Source: Marinomonas maritima
Lineage (GTDB): Bacteria > Pseudomonadota > Gammaproteobacteria > Pseudomonadales > Marinomonadaceae
NCBI RefSeq assembly: GCF_024435075.2
Contig: NZ_JAMZEG020000002.1
Location: forward strand, 1,219,647 to 1,283,646
Length of the DNA: 64,000 nucleotides
Direction: 5' to 3'
Shown: piece after piece, positions 17,903 through 26,612 of the stretch
Numbering within the stretch: the first letter of the stretch is position 1
How the letters are laid out: every line of letters begins with the position of its first letter
The notes under the pieces: model-generated
Database searches by the model: none
The model's input: only the letters and a program-made list of their open reading frames with translations
Told to the model about the DNA's origin: nothing
Made by a program: the position numbers and the translations under genes

Positions 17903-19177
17903 ATGAATCAACACGATCTACTCAATGCACGCCACACCTCAATAGGTGAAGCGAAAACCGCCATGGCTGACTTGCTAGAAAAACGTTCTAGCAACTATTC
18001 ACTTGATGCGGCACTTTATAACGACCCACACATGTTCAGAGTCGACATGGAAGAAGTCTTTCAAAAAGAATGGCTTTTTGTTGGCATGACCAGTGAAATC
18101 CCAAAAAAAGGCGATTACCTCACGGTAGAAATTGGGCAAAACCCCGTTTTAGTGGTGCGTGATGCAGAAGGCAACATCAACGCCTTTCATAACACCTGCT
18201 CTCATCGTGGATCGGTTATTTGTACCGAACACAGAGGCAAAGTCGCTAATCTAGTTTGCCCTTATCACCAGTGGACATATGACTTAAAAGGTAATCTGCT
18301 GTTCGCTGGCACAGAAATGAACAAAGATTTCAACTTGAAAGAACATGGCTTGAGATCCGCTTTTTGCAAATCGGCTGGTGGGTTTATTTTTGTTTGTTTA
18401 GGCAAAACGGCACCAGAAGATGAGTTCGATGAGTTTCTAGAAACATTAGAAGCCTATATGGAACCTTATGATGTTGAAAATACCAAATTAGCCATTGAAT
18501 CTACCATGTACGAACGTGCTAACTGGAAATTGGTGCTAGAAAACAATCGTGAATGTTACCACTGTTCGGCCAGCCACCCAGAGCTACTCAATACATTATT
18601 GGAATGGGACGACACGGACGACCCGCGCGCACCACAAGACTTCCACGATCATTACGCAGCGCAATCAGCTCAATGGGATGCAGAAGGCATTCCACACAAA
18701 CTTCGCAGCTTCGGTTCAGTACAGCGCAATCGCATCGTGCGCATGCCCTTGAAAAAAGGCACCAAGGTCATGACCATTGATGGCGCAGAAGCCAGCAAGA
18801 AAATGCTTGGGCGTATCAAAAATCATGAACTGGGCTCAATGCGAATTTTGCATCTACCGAACTCTTGGAACCACATGCAATCGGACCACTTTATTGTCTT
18901 TCGAGTGTTGCCTGTTTCCGCTCAAGAAAGCATTGTCACCACTAAATGGTTCGTGCATAAAGACGCGGTAGAAGGTGTCGACTATGATCCGGAGAACCTA
19001 CGTAAAGTATGGGATGCCACCAACGAGCAAGACAAGGTACTCGGTGAACGCAACCAGCTTGGTATCAACTCAATCGGCTACCGTCCAGGACCGTACTCAG
19101 AAACCTTTGAATTTGGTGTGATCAACTTTTTAAATTGGTATTCGAATACCGTGCAAAAAAACATAAAAGCCAAATAG
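17903..19177 (+). CDS. gbcA: Glycine betaine demethylase, Rieske oxygenase component
   Basis: Oxidatively removes one methyl from glycine betaine to give dimethylglycine and formaldehyde. The 424-residue protein has the Rieske [2Fe-2S] ligands C99-x-H101 and C119-x2-H122 (CSHRGS and CPYHQW), and the mononuclear iron motif ENNRECYHCSASHPEL with His 220 and 225. The sequence LLEWDD, GSMRILHLPNSWNH and TTKWFVHKDAVEGVDYD closely resemble Pseudomonas GbcA. ATG at 17903 is chosen over TTG at 17882; AAGG and AGAAAG precede it. A strong terminator follows. Confidence 0.93.
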   Translation: MNQHDLLNARHTSIGEAKTAMADLLEKRSSNYSLDAALYNDPHMFRVDMEEVFQKEWLFVGMTSEIPKKGDYLTVEIGQNPVLVVRDAEGNINAFHNTCSHRGSVICTEHRGKVANLVCPYHQWTYDLKGNLLFAGTEMNKDFNLKEHGLRSAFCKSAGGFIFVCLGKTAPEDEFDEFLETLEAYMEPYDVENTKLAIESTMYERANWKLVLENNRECYHCSASHPELLNTLLEWDDTDDPRAPQDFHDHYAAQSAQWDAEGIPHKLRSFGSVQRNRIVRMPLKKGTKVMTIDGAEASKKMLGRIKNHELGSMRILHLPNSWNHMQSDHFIVFRVLPVSAQESIVTTKWFVHKDAVEGVDYDPENLRKVWDATNEQDKVLGERNQLGINSIGYRPGPYSETFEFGVINFLNWYSNTVQKNIKAK

Positions 19178-19201
19178 CTCAACTCCGATTGGGTATAAAA
19201 A

Positions 19202-19232
19202 AAGCGAACTCTATATTAGAGTTCGCTTTTTT
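19202..19232 (+). terminator. Rho-independent terminator of gbcA
   Basis: A perfect 12-bp stem (19202-19213 with 19217-19228, arm AAGCGAACTCTA) and a 3-nt loop are followed by a T-run; the A-run on the left extends the stem. Confidence 0.92.
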
Positions 19233-19383
19233 GTTAGATTCCCTTCAATAATACAGATAGTATCAAAAATCGAACAATAAAATTCATTATTGATACCAAC
19301 TGTCAAGATACACTATTGCCTCGTCATTACTATAGAACGTGATTACTTAAATCATTTTTATAGTTACCAATGAGGACTTTGAT

Positions 19384-19917
19384 ATGAAAGCAATACAAAT
19401 ACTGGCCCTAACAGCAAGTACGATTGTCTCCGCAAACAGCGTTGGTTTTGAACTAACCAGTACAGATATACAAGAAGGCCAAAAGATGGCAAAAACATTT
19501 GAATTTTCAGGTTTTGGCTGTGATGGTGAAAACGTATCACCGCAACTAACTTGGTCCAATATTCCAGCGGGCACAAAAAGTTTTGCAATCACGGCATACG
19601 ATCCTGATGCACCGACAGGCAGTGGTTGGTGGCACTGGGTAAGTTTTAATATTCCCGCTAACATTGCGTCATTTGAGCGTGGTGCAGATCTTCAATCAAT
19701 GGGCGCTACAGAATTAGCCTCTGATTATGGCAGCATTGGTTTTGGTGGCGCCTGTCCGCCTGTAGGACATGGTATGCATCGCTATCAGTTTACTGTTTGG
19801 GCATTACCTGTAGAGAAGCTAGACTTAAACGATAAAGTTTCAGCGGCAATAGCAGGTTACACTTTAAATAGTATGGCCATTGATACGGCCAAACTGACAG
19901 CCACCTACAACCGCTAA
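19384..19917 (+). CDS. YbhB/YbcL-type PEBP (Raf kinase inhibitor-like) protein, exported
   Basis: A 177-residue phosphatidylethanolamine-binding-fold protein. A short signal peptide (about 1-19, MKAIQILALTASTIVSANS) precedes the fold. Conserved pocket motifs: DPDAPTGSGWWHWVSFNIPA and GGACPPVGHGMHRYQFTVWALPV. The bacterial family has no settled function. It is followed 32 bp later by an AraC-type gene on the same strand, so the two may form an operon. Confidence 0.9.
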   Translation: MKAIQILALTASTIVSANSVGFELTSTDIQEGQKMAKTFEFSGFGCDGENVSPQLTWSNIPAGTKSFAITAYDPDAPTGSGWWHWVSFNIPANIASFERGADLQSMGATELASDYGSIGFGGACPPVGHGMHRYQFTVWALPVEKLDLNDKVSAAIAGYTLNSMAIDTAKLTATYNR

Positions 19918-19949
19918 TACTGGCCAACCGATACAATCTAAGGGAAAGA

Positions 19950-20729
19950 ATGGCAAACGCAATTCAGATTAACCGCATGTATAATCGGCACACTCAACGA
20001 TTACGTAACGTTGCCATTCATTCCCCTAGTATTTTTTGGATTCAATCTGGACATAAACAATTGTTTTGGCAAGACAGTGAATTGACACTGAATTCATCAA
20101 ATTTATTACTGACTCGCGCACATCAAACACTTACATTTGAAAATAAACCGGAGCGATCACGATTTGCAACCATACAGTTTAGCTTCAACTTAGTGCCCCC
20201 TGAAACAATGCTAACGTTAAGTGTCACCATTGAAAACAGCACTTACTTTCCGCTTTATAACCCATCAAAAAGTCTCTTTAAAACCCTAGACGTTTTTTCA
20301 AAGCTCCATTGGGACGAACTAAGCGACAACACTCAAGAACTTTGGCTTTATGGGTTCTATCAACAGCTGGCTGAAGAAGGAAGGCTACACCACCTCTTCT
20401 CAAGCCACACAACATCTTTTAGTCAAAAGCTCAGTGAATACTTAACCCAAGAGCCGGGACAGGATTATCAATTAAATGAGGTAGCAGACTACTTCTCCAT
20501 CAGTAGGGCAACGCTCATTCGCCGTTTGAAAAAAGAAAACACACAATTCAGAGAAATTTTGACTCAGGTAAGAATGAATCATGCGCTCAACCTGATGCAA
20601 CAAGGAAATAGCCAGCAAGTAGACATAGCGCTACGGTGCGGCTATCAATCGCAAGAGCGATTTAGCCAACGCTTTAACCAACGATTTGGCATTAGCCCAA
20701 AACAATATTTCAAAACATTAGTGAAATAG
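19950..20729 (+). CDS. AraC family transcriptional regulator
   Basis: A 259-residue regulator. The C-terminal 100 residues carry two helix-turn-helix motifs (YFSISRATLIRRLKKE and IALRCGYQSQERFSQRFNQRFGISPKQYF). The N-terminal 150 residues are beta-rich and resemble a small cupin-type sensor, but no ligand can be inferred. GGG lies 5 nt before the ATG. Downstream of and co-directional with the PEBP gene. Confidence 0.85.
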   Translation: MANAIQINRMYNRHTQRLRNVAIHSPSIFWIQSGHKQLFWQDSELTLNSSNLLLTRAHQTLTFENKPERSRFATIQFSFNLVPPETMLTLSVTIENSTYFPLYNPSKSLFKTLDVFSKLHWDELSDNTQELWLYGFYQQLAEEGRLHHLFSSHTTSFSQKLSEYLTQEPGQDYQLNEVADYFSISRATLIRRLKKENTQFREILTQVRMNHALNLMQQGNSQQVDIALRCGYQSQERFSQRFNQRFGISPKQYFKTLVK

Positions 20730-20777
20730 AATCACAGAGTATCAGTTCACTTGCCTAACTCACGAGTCAGTCGATGT

Positions 20778-22115
20778 TTATAAAATCCGTTTTAGTAATC
20801 GATCCGCTCTAATTCGTATCACTCTTTTTAATAATTTCTGAACCTTTAAAGGATAATCTTGCAATACGTCAAGCTCGCTAGAAGAAGCAATACGTTGTGT
20901 ATGCTCAAAAATGTTATCAAACTCGGCTGTAAATTTGGCGTCTAAGTGTTTATTTGGATCATCAATCAACAAGCCATTTTCTAAATCCAGTGCCCATGCT
21001 CTTGGATTCACATTATTTCCGGTTAACAGCATCCTACGATGGTCTACCCACAGCCCTTTCAAGTGATAACTGTTGCTATCGTGTTTCCATAAGTGCACCG
21101 ATAATCGACCTAAAGCGGCGTAACCTTCATTAAACACAAAAAACTTACGTAGGTTCATTTCATACAAATAAGGCAAACCACCAATCGCCTTTACCGGCTT
21201 ATCAGGTGGAAGGTAAAAATCATTCGCCGTTTTGTCACCCACAATAATTTTGACGTTAACGCCGCGCTTCATCGCTCGCTTCACTTCTCTTAACACCACT
21301 TTAGGAAAATTGAAGTAAGGCGTACACAATATGATGTCTTCTTTTGCCGATGCCAACATGGCCGTAATTTGTTGGTTAAGAAGATTTTGTCGTTTACCAA
21401 TGCCAACCAAAGGCGTCACCGCCACATGCTGGTGATCAACAAACTGATGTTCAACATGATAAGACGCTTTGGCCAATGACGCTCGAAACTGTCGAATGGC
21501 GGGTTTTAATTCTTTTGTCGTAGGGAGATTCGTCTGAGACAAATTCTGTACGGCAGAATGGTGGATCATACTGTCGCATATAAATTCAGTCATGCTGTTA
21601 GCCAGTTCGGTATGCCTAATAACATGGTAACGATCGAACCGATAGCGATCCTGATAATGAAGATAAATATTGTTTAAACTGGCGCCGCTGTAAATCACTG
21701 TATCGTCGATGATAAATCCCTTCAAATGCAGCACACCAAAGACTTCACGGTTACGGACAGGAACCCCATAAACAGGAATCGAATGAGTGTATTTTTGGGC
21801 AAAATCTTGATACATAGCGGCATTGCCTGCGCTTTTTTCCGCGCCAATCAAGCCACGCTGAGCTCGATGCCAGTCCACACAAATGGCAATATCTAAATGA
21901 GGGTTACGCTGCTTAGCTTCATAGGCTGCCGTAAGCACTTCTCTTCCAGCCTCATCATCTTCAAGATAAAGTGAGACTAAATAGATTCTTACTGTCGCAT
22001 TGTTAATCGCTTTTAGGAGAGATTCACGAAAATTAAGAGCGGATTGAAGAACATGAAATTGGTCTGGGTCAATCGCAAAAGTAGGCAATGAACCGAATGA
22101 TTGTTTGATGGGCAT
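20778..22115 (-). CDS. pssA: CDP-diacylglycerol-serine O-phosphatidyltransferase (PssA, phospholipase D type)
   Basis: Makes phosphatidylserine, the precursor of phosphatidylethanolamine, at the inner membrane. The 445-residue protein has the two HKD motifs of the PLD superfamily (HLKGFIIDD near residue 130 and HLKGLWVDH near 340), and VDWHRAQRGLIGAEKS, VGDKTANDFYLPPDKP and NPRAWALDLENGLLI match E. coli PssA closely. I chose ATG at 22115; GTG at 22130 is an alternative with a poorly placed ribosome binding site. It is monocistronic. Confidence 0.95.
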   Translation of the reverse strand: MPIKQSFGSLPTFAIDPDQFHVLQSALNFRESLLKAINNATVRIYLVSLYLEDDEAGREVLTAAYEAKQRNPHLDIAICVDWHRAQRGLIGAEKSAGNAAMYQDFAQKYTHSIPVYGVPVRNREVFGVLHLKGFIIDDTVIYSGASLNNIYLHYQDRYRFDRYHVIRHTELANSMTEFICDSMIHHSAVQNLSQTNLPTTKELKPAIRQFRASLAKASYHVEHQFVDHQHVAVTPLVGIGKRQNLLNQQITAMLASAKEDIILCTPYFNFPKVVLREVKRAMKRGVNVKIIVGDKTANDFYLPPDKPVKAIGGLPYLYEMNLRKFFVFNEGYAALGRLSVHLWKHDSNSYHLKGLWVDHRRMLLTGNNVNPRAWALDLENGLLIDDPNKHLDAKFTAEFDNIFEHTQRIASSSELDVLQDYPLKVQKLLKRVIRIRADRLLKRIL

Positions 22116-22215
22116 AATACAAAAGTGCACCTTATTTTTAACTAACGACAGACTGTAACAAATTCGCCGTTTTTTATCCTATAAAAGAATCTCCTACCTT
22201 TAACTATTTTATAAC

Positions 22216-22249
22216 AAAGAGCAGAACTAACATCATAGCCCCGCTCTTT
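22216..22249 (-). terminator. Weak hairpin downstream of the isochorismatase-like gene
   Basis: Arms AAAGAGC and GCTCTTT (22216-22222 and 22243-22249) form a 7-bp stem with a 20-nt loop, about 20-50 bp past the isochorismatase stop on the minus strand. The tail is only moderately T-rich. Confidence 0.35.
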
Positions 22250-22266
22250 ATATTAAGGTCTCTAGA

Positions 22267-22785
22267 CTAAAAAGACGCTTTTATTGAAACACACGGCACA
22301 CGGTTAGAGATTGCATTTAGAGCAATCAAATGCAGCATTTCTTCCCGAGTTGTGCAGGCCTCGCCTATCACTTTTACATCGCACTCTTCAGCCGCTTTTG
22401 AAATCGCCGTATGCGTGACACAGTTTTGCGTCATCATGCCGCATAAGAGTAATCGCTCTACCTTTAACGATGACAAAACAGCGTTAAGTTCCGTCTGCTC
22501 AAAAGCATCGGCAAAGTGCTTCACGACAACGGTCGCATTGGGCGCTAACGCGAGAATTTGCGGATGAATCTCAACGCCCATTGTTCCAGGATTGAAAAAT
22601 GGTGACATTCCCTGCGAAGTATCGGCAACATGTTGAATGAATATAATCGGCATGTCATTCGCTTGCGCGAGCGTTATCACCTTCAAAATATTGTCCAAAA
22701 TTTCTTGCGTATTCCACAGAGGAAAAAGCCCATCTTCAAAATAATCGTTTTGTGGGTCAATCACTAATAAGGCCGTGCGTTTCAT
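22267..22785 (-). CDS. Isochorismatase family cysteine hydrolase
   Basis: A 172-residue alpha/beta hydrolase of the nicotinamidase/isochorismatase fold. The catalytic triad is visible: Asp10 (VIDPQNDYF), Lys89 (VVVKHFADAF) and Cys122 (CGMMTQNCVTHTA). An AAGGAG ribosome binding site lies just before the ATG. Substrate unknown. It is divergent from a GlxA-type regulator; that arrangement is common for this hydrolase group and suggests direct control. Confidence 0.9.
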   Translation of the reverse strand: MKRTALLVIDPQNDYFEDGLFPLWNTQEILDNILKVITLAQANDMPIIFIQHVADTSQGMSPFFNPGTMGVEIHPQILALAPNATVVVKHFADAFEQTELNAVLSSLKVERLLLCGMMTQNCVTHTAISKAAEECDVKVIGEACTTREEMLHLIALNAISNRVPCVSIKASF

Positions 22786-22844
22786 TATTTTCTCCTTCGG
22801 TAAGATGAAAATACATTATGTTCATAAAAACACTTCCAGCTAAG

Positions 22845-22858
22845 TGGCAAATTTGCCA
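22845..22858. promoter_or_regulatory. Palindromic operator candidate between the isochorismatase and GlxA-type genes
   Basis: TGGCAAATTTGCCA is a perfect 14-bp palindrome in the 88-bp divergent gap. A related half, GACAAATTTG, recurs at 22876-22885 overlapping the regulator start. It is the likely binding site of the GlxA-type protein or another regulator. Confidence 0.5.
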
Positions 22859-22873
22859 TATTAGAGTCCTATA

Positions 22874-23839
22874 GTGACAAATTTGAAATCTTCTATGATT
22901 ACCTATCAATTCGCCATCATTCAATACCCAAATAGCCTACTTTCTGCCGTGCATGGCTTTGACGAAATGTTCTCTCTGACCAATCGATTATGTCTCGAAT
23001 CTTCGCTACCAATTAGAATCGACACCGACATACTGACTTTAGACGCACTAAATAGCGGCAAGCATTACCACGCCGTTTTGATCCCGCCCAGTATGGAAAA
23101 AAGCGTATACGAATCCGACTGCCCTATTCTGATAAATTGGTTAAACGTACAACATAAGAATGGAGCGATCCTGTCTAGCGCCTGCGCTGGCGCATTCTTT
23201 CTCGCCGCCACCAACGCTGCACAACATCGGTGTTTAACAACCCATTGGGGATTAGCGGAAACCTTCAAACAGCGCTTCCCTAAGCAAGCACTAGATGCGT
23301 CGAAAATTTTAATCGATCAAGGCGATATAATCAGCGCTGGCGGCATGATGTCTTGGATGGACTTGGGGGTGGCGCTCATCCAGCGCTTTACTCAAGCCAG
23401 CATTGTGCGGCAACTCGGAAAAACATTAGTTATGGACACTGGAATAAGAGAGCAAAGCTATTACCAACAATTTATGCCACGATTTAACCACGGCGACAAA
23501 GCCATATTAGCGGTACAACATTATTTACAACGTCACTTTTCACACACTAATCGCATCAGCGAGCTTGCCAACATTGCGCACCTAACGCCTCGCACCTTCT
23601 TGCGTCGGTTCCATAAGTACACTAACTGGAAGCCCTCCGACTACATGCAGAGACTTCGTATACAAGCGGTGTGTAATGACCTAGAAGAAACAACGCTGCC
23701 GTTCGAAAGCATCGCCCTAAACGTTGGCTATGACGATGCAGGTAGCTGCCGAAAGACCTTTAGAAAAATAATGGGGCTGACACCCAGCGAATTCCGAAAA
23801 CGCTTTGCGTCTTCATCAGGAATAGGCAAAGAAACCTAA
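22874..23839 (+). CDS. GlxA family transcriptional regulator
   Basis: A 321-residue protein: N-terminal DJ-1/PfpI-like domain with the nucleophile-elbow-like SACAGAFFLAATNAAQHRCLTTHWG (about 97-121) and C-terminal AraC helix-turn-helix (about 220-315, LTPRTFLRRFHKYTNWKPSDYM and IALNVGYDDAGSCRKTFRKIMGLTPSEFR). Ligand unknown. The start is GTG at 22874 or ATG at 22895; neither has a strong ribosome binding site. It overlaps by 4 bp, tail to tail, with the LysR gene. Confidence 0.88.
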   Translation: MTNLKSSMITYQFAIIQYPNSLLSAVHGFDEMFSLTNRLCLESSLPIRIDTDILTLDALNSGKHYHAVLIPPSMEKSVYESDCPILINWLNVQHKNGAILSSACAGAFFLAATNAAQHRCLTTHWGLAETFKQRFPKQALDASKILIDQGDIISAGGMMSWMDLGVALIQRFTQASIVRQLGKTLVMDTGIREQSYYQQFMPRFNHGDKAILAVQHYLQRHFSHTNRISELANIAHLTPRTFLRRFHKYTNWKPSDYMQRLRIQAVCNDLEETTLPFESIALNVGYDDAGSCRKTFRKIMGLTPSEFRKRFASSSGIGKET

Positions 23840-24789
23840 ACGATCACCTCTTCCATCTCAGGATTATTCTTTAAATACGCTTGCCATGAGGAATCGACCT
23901 CTTTCACTTCGCGCTCAATCCATTGTTTAAAGGCTTTCACTTTTTGGTATTTGAAATGAGGAGACGGGGCCACAAGATAAAAATCGTATTGTGACTTCAT
24001 ATAAATGGGCAACGGACAAATCAACTGACCCTTTTCTATCAGCTCGTACACCAAGCCATAACGCATCATGGCAAGCCCTTGTTGAGACAACAGTGCTTCA
24101 ACCAACGACGTCGAATCCGCCACATGCAAATGCGATTTCATCGGCATATCGTAAAGGTCTAAAAACCGCTGTAACACTGGCCACACATGCTGCACATCAG
24201 GTCCTGTATCCGTAATGATAGGAATATTCATTAATTGCTCTTTCACTGATTCATTCATATTGATCAAAGATGGATGGCAAACGAGCACCAAATATTCCTT
24301 AAACAAAAGCTGCGACTGCAACCCTGTGTACTGCCCTCGTCCCAAGCGAATGCACACATCTAAATCACTGTCGATAAAGGTCGATAACCCAATACTTGGG
24401 CTAAGCCGAAGGTTTATGTTTGGCTCTAGTGCCTGAAAACGTCCCAACCTTGAGACCAGCCAGCGACTCGAAAAAGACGGCACAGAACTGATCACCAAGG
24501 TATTGGGATTAGGGTCTTCGGTTACACCTTTCACTCCGTCTTCTAATAATGCAAACGCCTTCTCCACGTACTCGAACAAATATTGTCCTTCCGACGTCAA
24601 CACCACTTGGCGAGTGTGTCGCTCAAACAGTTCTACTCCTAGCGATTGCTCCAAGGTTTTAATTTGCTGACTCACCGCCGCTTGCGTCACAAAAAGATGC
24701 TCCGCCGCCTGCTTAAAACTTAAGCTTTGTGCAGCATAACGAAACGCTTGCAGTGATTTCAGTGGCGGCAAAAGACGATTAGAAGACAT
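23836..24789 (-). CDS. LysR family transcriptional regulator (GcvA-like)
   Basis: A 317-residue regulator with N-terminal winged HTH (LKSLQAFRYAAQSLSFKQAAEHLFVTQAAVSQQIKTLE region) and a periplasmic-binding-like effector domain. The opening PPLKSLQAFRYAAQ and DLDVCIRLGRG fit the GcvA/AmpR-like branch. ATG at 24789 has AGGTG about 8 nt before it and is preferred over GTG at 24798. It is divergent from a DUF1127 gene with about 130 bp between, a pairing often seen for this branch. Confidence 0.9.
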   Translation of the reverse strand: MSSNRLLPPLKSLQAFRYAAQSLSFKQAAEHLFVTQAAVSQQIKTLEQSLGVELFERHTRQVVLTSEGQYLFEYVEKAFALLEDGVKGVTEDPNPNTLVISSVPSFSSRWLVSRLGRFQALEPNINLRLSPSIGLSTFIDSDLDVCIRLGRGQYTGLQSQLLFKEYLVLVCHPSLINMNESVKEQLMNIPIITDTGPDVQHVWPVLQRFLDLYDMPMKSHLHVADSTSLVEALLSQQGLAMMRYGLVYELIEKGQLICPLPIYMKSQYDFYLVAPSPHFKYQKVKAFKQWIEREVKEVDSSWQAYLKNNPEMEEVIV

Positions 24790-24919
24790 TAATAGCACCT
24801 TTCATAAATAAGATTTTCTTAACCATAAAACACTTTTTCTCGTTTGTCGCACCGCAATTAAAAGCCGATTATTTGTACATAAAGCAAACAAACCAATTAA
24901 CAGAGAAAAGGATAACACC

Positions 24920-25162
24920 ATGAAAAACTGCACTTCAGAAGAAATAAACAACCTCGAAAACAGCCAAATTGAAATAGCTAACAACTGTAAAAACGCATTA
25001 GCTAAACTAAAAACAAACACATGGAAACAACGCCTAGCCAAAATAGCTCATAACTGGCGTACAAGAAGTAGATTGAGCCGCCTAGACGACGCACAACTCA
25101 AAGACATCGGCCTAACCGCCGCAGACGTGGATCATGAAGTGAATAAGTCTCTGTGGAAGTGA
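24920..25162 (+). CDS. DUF1127 (YjiS-like) small protein
   Basis: An 80-residue protein. The C-terminal half, WKQRLAKIAHNWRTRSRLSRLDDAQLKDIGLTAADV, is the DUF1127 motif: an Arg-rich helix followed by LDDxxLxDIGL. The N-terminal half is Asn/Lys-rich and lacks recognisable motifs. DUF1127 proteins have been tied to RNA binding and phosphate or carbon adaptation in some bacteria. AGAAAAGGA precedes the ATG. Divergent from a LysR gene. Confidence 0.85.
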   Translation: MKNCTSEEINNLENSQIEIANNCKNALAKLKTNTWKQRLAKIAHNWRTRSRLSRLDDAQLKDIGLTAADVDHEVNKSLWK

Positions 25163-25182
25163 TTATTGGAGAATGTGTGATA

Positions 25183-25212
25183 AACAAGGGCACTTTGGGG
25201 AGTGTCCTTGTT
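25183..25212 (+). terminator. Hairpin after the DUF1127 gene
   Basis: A 12-bp stem with one G-T pair (25183-25194 and 25201-25212) and a 6-nt loop lies 20 bp after the stop. There is no T-run after it, so termination is unproven; it may stabilise the 3' end. Confidence 0.45.
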
Positions 25213-25303
25213 ACGCTTAATGTTGTTTGTAAAAAAAACTAATCACTCGATATGACTAGCTTCTAGCAGCGGCTGATTTGATATTCCCACTCTTAGTCAT
25301 TTA

Positions 25304-25807
25304 TTAGATGTTAGTTCCTGATCTTCTTGAAGGCTCCGCTTGATGCAGATATCGCGTAAATGTGTCTTTTGGGCGCTCTAAACTATTTACAGCCAACGTT
25401 CTAGATGCCATACCTCGATGATTACTACCATGAGTTAGTAAATGGATCAGTATTTCTTCGACTGACAACTGACCTGTATCGCCATCGACAAACTTAAATG
25501 AAACAATCCTTTTTAGTTCTTGCTCAGATGCTGATTCAGCATAATGAACTAACCAAGAGTCATTTTGGTTCATAGTTTCGCGTAGCTCCAATAACGCTGG
25601 AGTCTCCATCGTATTATCGCCACTATAATTTTCAGGCTCTCCTAAAATTCGGCTGATAAAGAGACTATCAACAACCGTTGTATGATTTAAGATTCTGATA
25701 AAAAATGTACCGTCACTTTCTGGAAGTTTTGAAAACTGCTGCTCTCCTAGGTCAAGCAACTCATTATTTGCCCACTTTTTGTATTGAAACGCCTTAGCAA
25801 ACTGCAT
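25304..25807 (-). CDS. DinB family protein
   Basis: A 167-residue four-helix-bundle protein. The three metal-binding histidines of the DinB fold are in place: His42 (ILNHTTVVDSLF), His126 and His130 (LLTHGSNHRGM). Enzymes of this fold act on thiol or other small substrates, but no specific role can be read here. GGAG lies close to the ATG. It borders the accessory stretch that holds the toxin-antitoxin pair. Confidence 0.88.
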   Translation of the reverse strand: MQFAKAFQYKKWANNELLDLGEQQFSKLPESDGTFFIRILNHTTVVDSLFISRILGEPENYSGDNTMETPALLELRETMNQNDSWLVHYAESASEQELKRIVSFKFVDGDTGQLSVEEILIHLLTHGSNHRGMASRTLAVNSLERPKDTFTRYLHQAEPSRRSGTNI

Positions 25808-25952
25808 TTTTTCTCCATTTATATTATTTGAAATCTGCCAAAATTGACCAGCACCTAACTATTAAGGGTTATACGGTGGAGTCGCCTAGGTTGCCTAGAG
25901 AATATGCGAATAAGTCCCTGTCATGAGACAATCATGCTTTAAGCCTTCGAGT

Positions 25953-25981
25953 CTCGAACAATGCCTGATTACGGTCGTGTC
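25953..25981 (+). repeat. Direct repeat, left copy, flanking the toxin-antitoxin pair
   Basis: This 29-bp sequence aligns with 26613-26640 at about 23 of 29 positions, including an identical 11-bp core CTGATTACGGT. It lies about 80 bp beyond the toxin stop. The surrounding 25808-26064 has no convincing gene. Confidence 0.6.
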
Positions 25982-26064
25982 TCCCTCATGCAGACCTACG
26001 GGTGAGTTGGTACAAAAGGTATTTTGGTGGTTGATGTCGAGCAAAGTGAACGCCAAGAGCGAGA

Positions 26065-26328
26065 CTAATTGTTTTTATACACTGAAGATCTATGTGCGAC
26101 TTTAATCACATTTATGATCAATACATCGTCCCTTATCTCATAGATGATCCGATATAAACCTTGCCTTACACGATAGTTATCTAAACCCGATAGCTTGATG
26201 CAACCTTCTGCTCTTGGATTGTCTGCAAGACTTTCGATCTTTTGAAGTATTTTGGGTACGTCTTTTTTAGGAATATTCTTAAAATCTTTGCCTACTGACT
26301 TCTTAAAAGAAATTTTATATTGTGCCAT
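26065..26328 (-). CDS. RelE/ParE superfamily toxin
   Basis: An 87-residue protein with the RelE/ParE layout: YKISFKKSVGKDFKNIPKKDVPKILQKIESLADNPR at the N-terminus and a core ending in YRVRQGLYRIIYEIRDDVLIINVIKVAHRSSVY. The Arg/Tyr-rich YRVRQGLYRIIY strand and the terminal HRSSVY are typical of RelE-type ribosome-dependent RNases, but the ParE gyrase type cannot be excluded. It overlaps the antitoxin gene by 14 bp and lies downstream of it. Confidence 0.9.
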   Translation of the reverse strand: MAQYKISFKKSVGKDFKNIPKKDVPKILQKIESLADNPRAEGCIKLSGLDNYRVRQGLYRIIYEIRDDVLIINVIKVAHRSSVYKNN

Positions 26329-26548
26329 TAGCTTTCAGCTCATTTAGAAAGACTTCATAAGTCACTTCTGGCTCATTTACTCGTTCTGATATGGCAGCAA
26401 GGTCTTCTTGATCTTCTCTCATAAGCAAACGGACTGCTTCATCAATTAGCTCAGAAATAGAAACATCGGATGATGCCGCCCGCATTTTTAGCGCTTGATG
26501 GATAGCGGGTTCAAAGTAGACAGTTGAACGTTTTGATAAATTACTCAT
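26315..26548 (-). CDS. Ribbon-helix-helix antitoxin
   Basis: A 77-residue protein with an N-terminal RHH fold: strand KRSTVYFEPAIHQALKMRA, then SSDVSISELIDEAVRLLM. The acidic C-terminal tail (EDLAAISERVNEPEVTYEVFLNEL) would wrap the toxin. GAGGTG precedes the ATG. It is the first gene of the pair and likely represses the shared promoter in the 26549-26640 gap. Confidence 0.88.
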   Translation of the reverse strand: MSNLSKRSTVYFEPAIHQALKMRAASSDVSISELIDEAVRLLMREDQEDLAAISERVNEPEVTYEVFLNELKANGTI

Positions 26549-26612
26549 GTTGCACCTCGACGATTATTTTGGAGTTCTAACATTGTAGCGCCATAGCGTT
26601 AAAACATCAAAA

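Noticed and set aside
25923..26105. 60-codon plus-strand frame overlapping the left direct repeat
   Set aside because: No family resemblance, contains the repeat and runs into the toxin gene end on the other strand.
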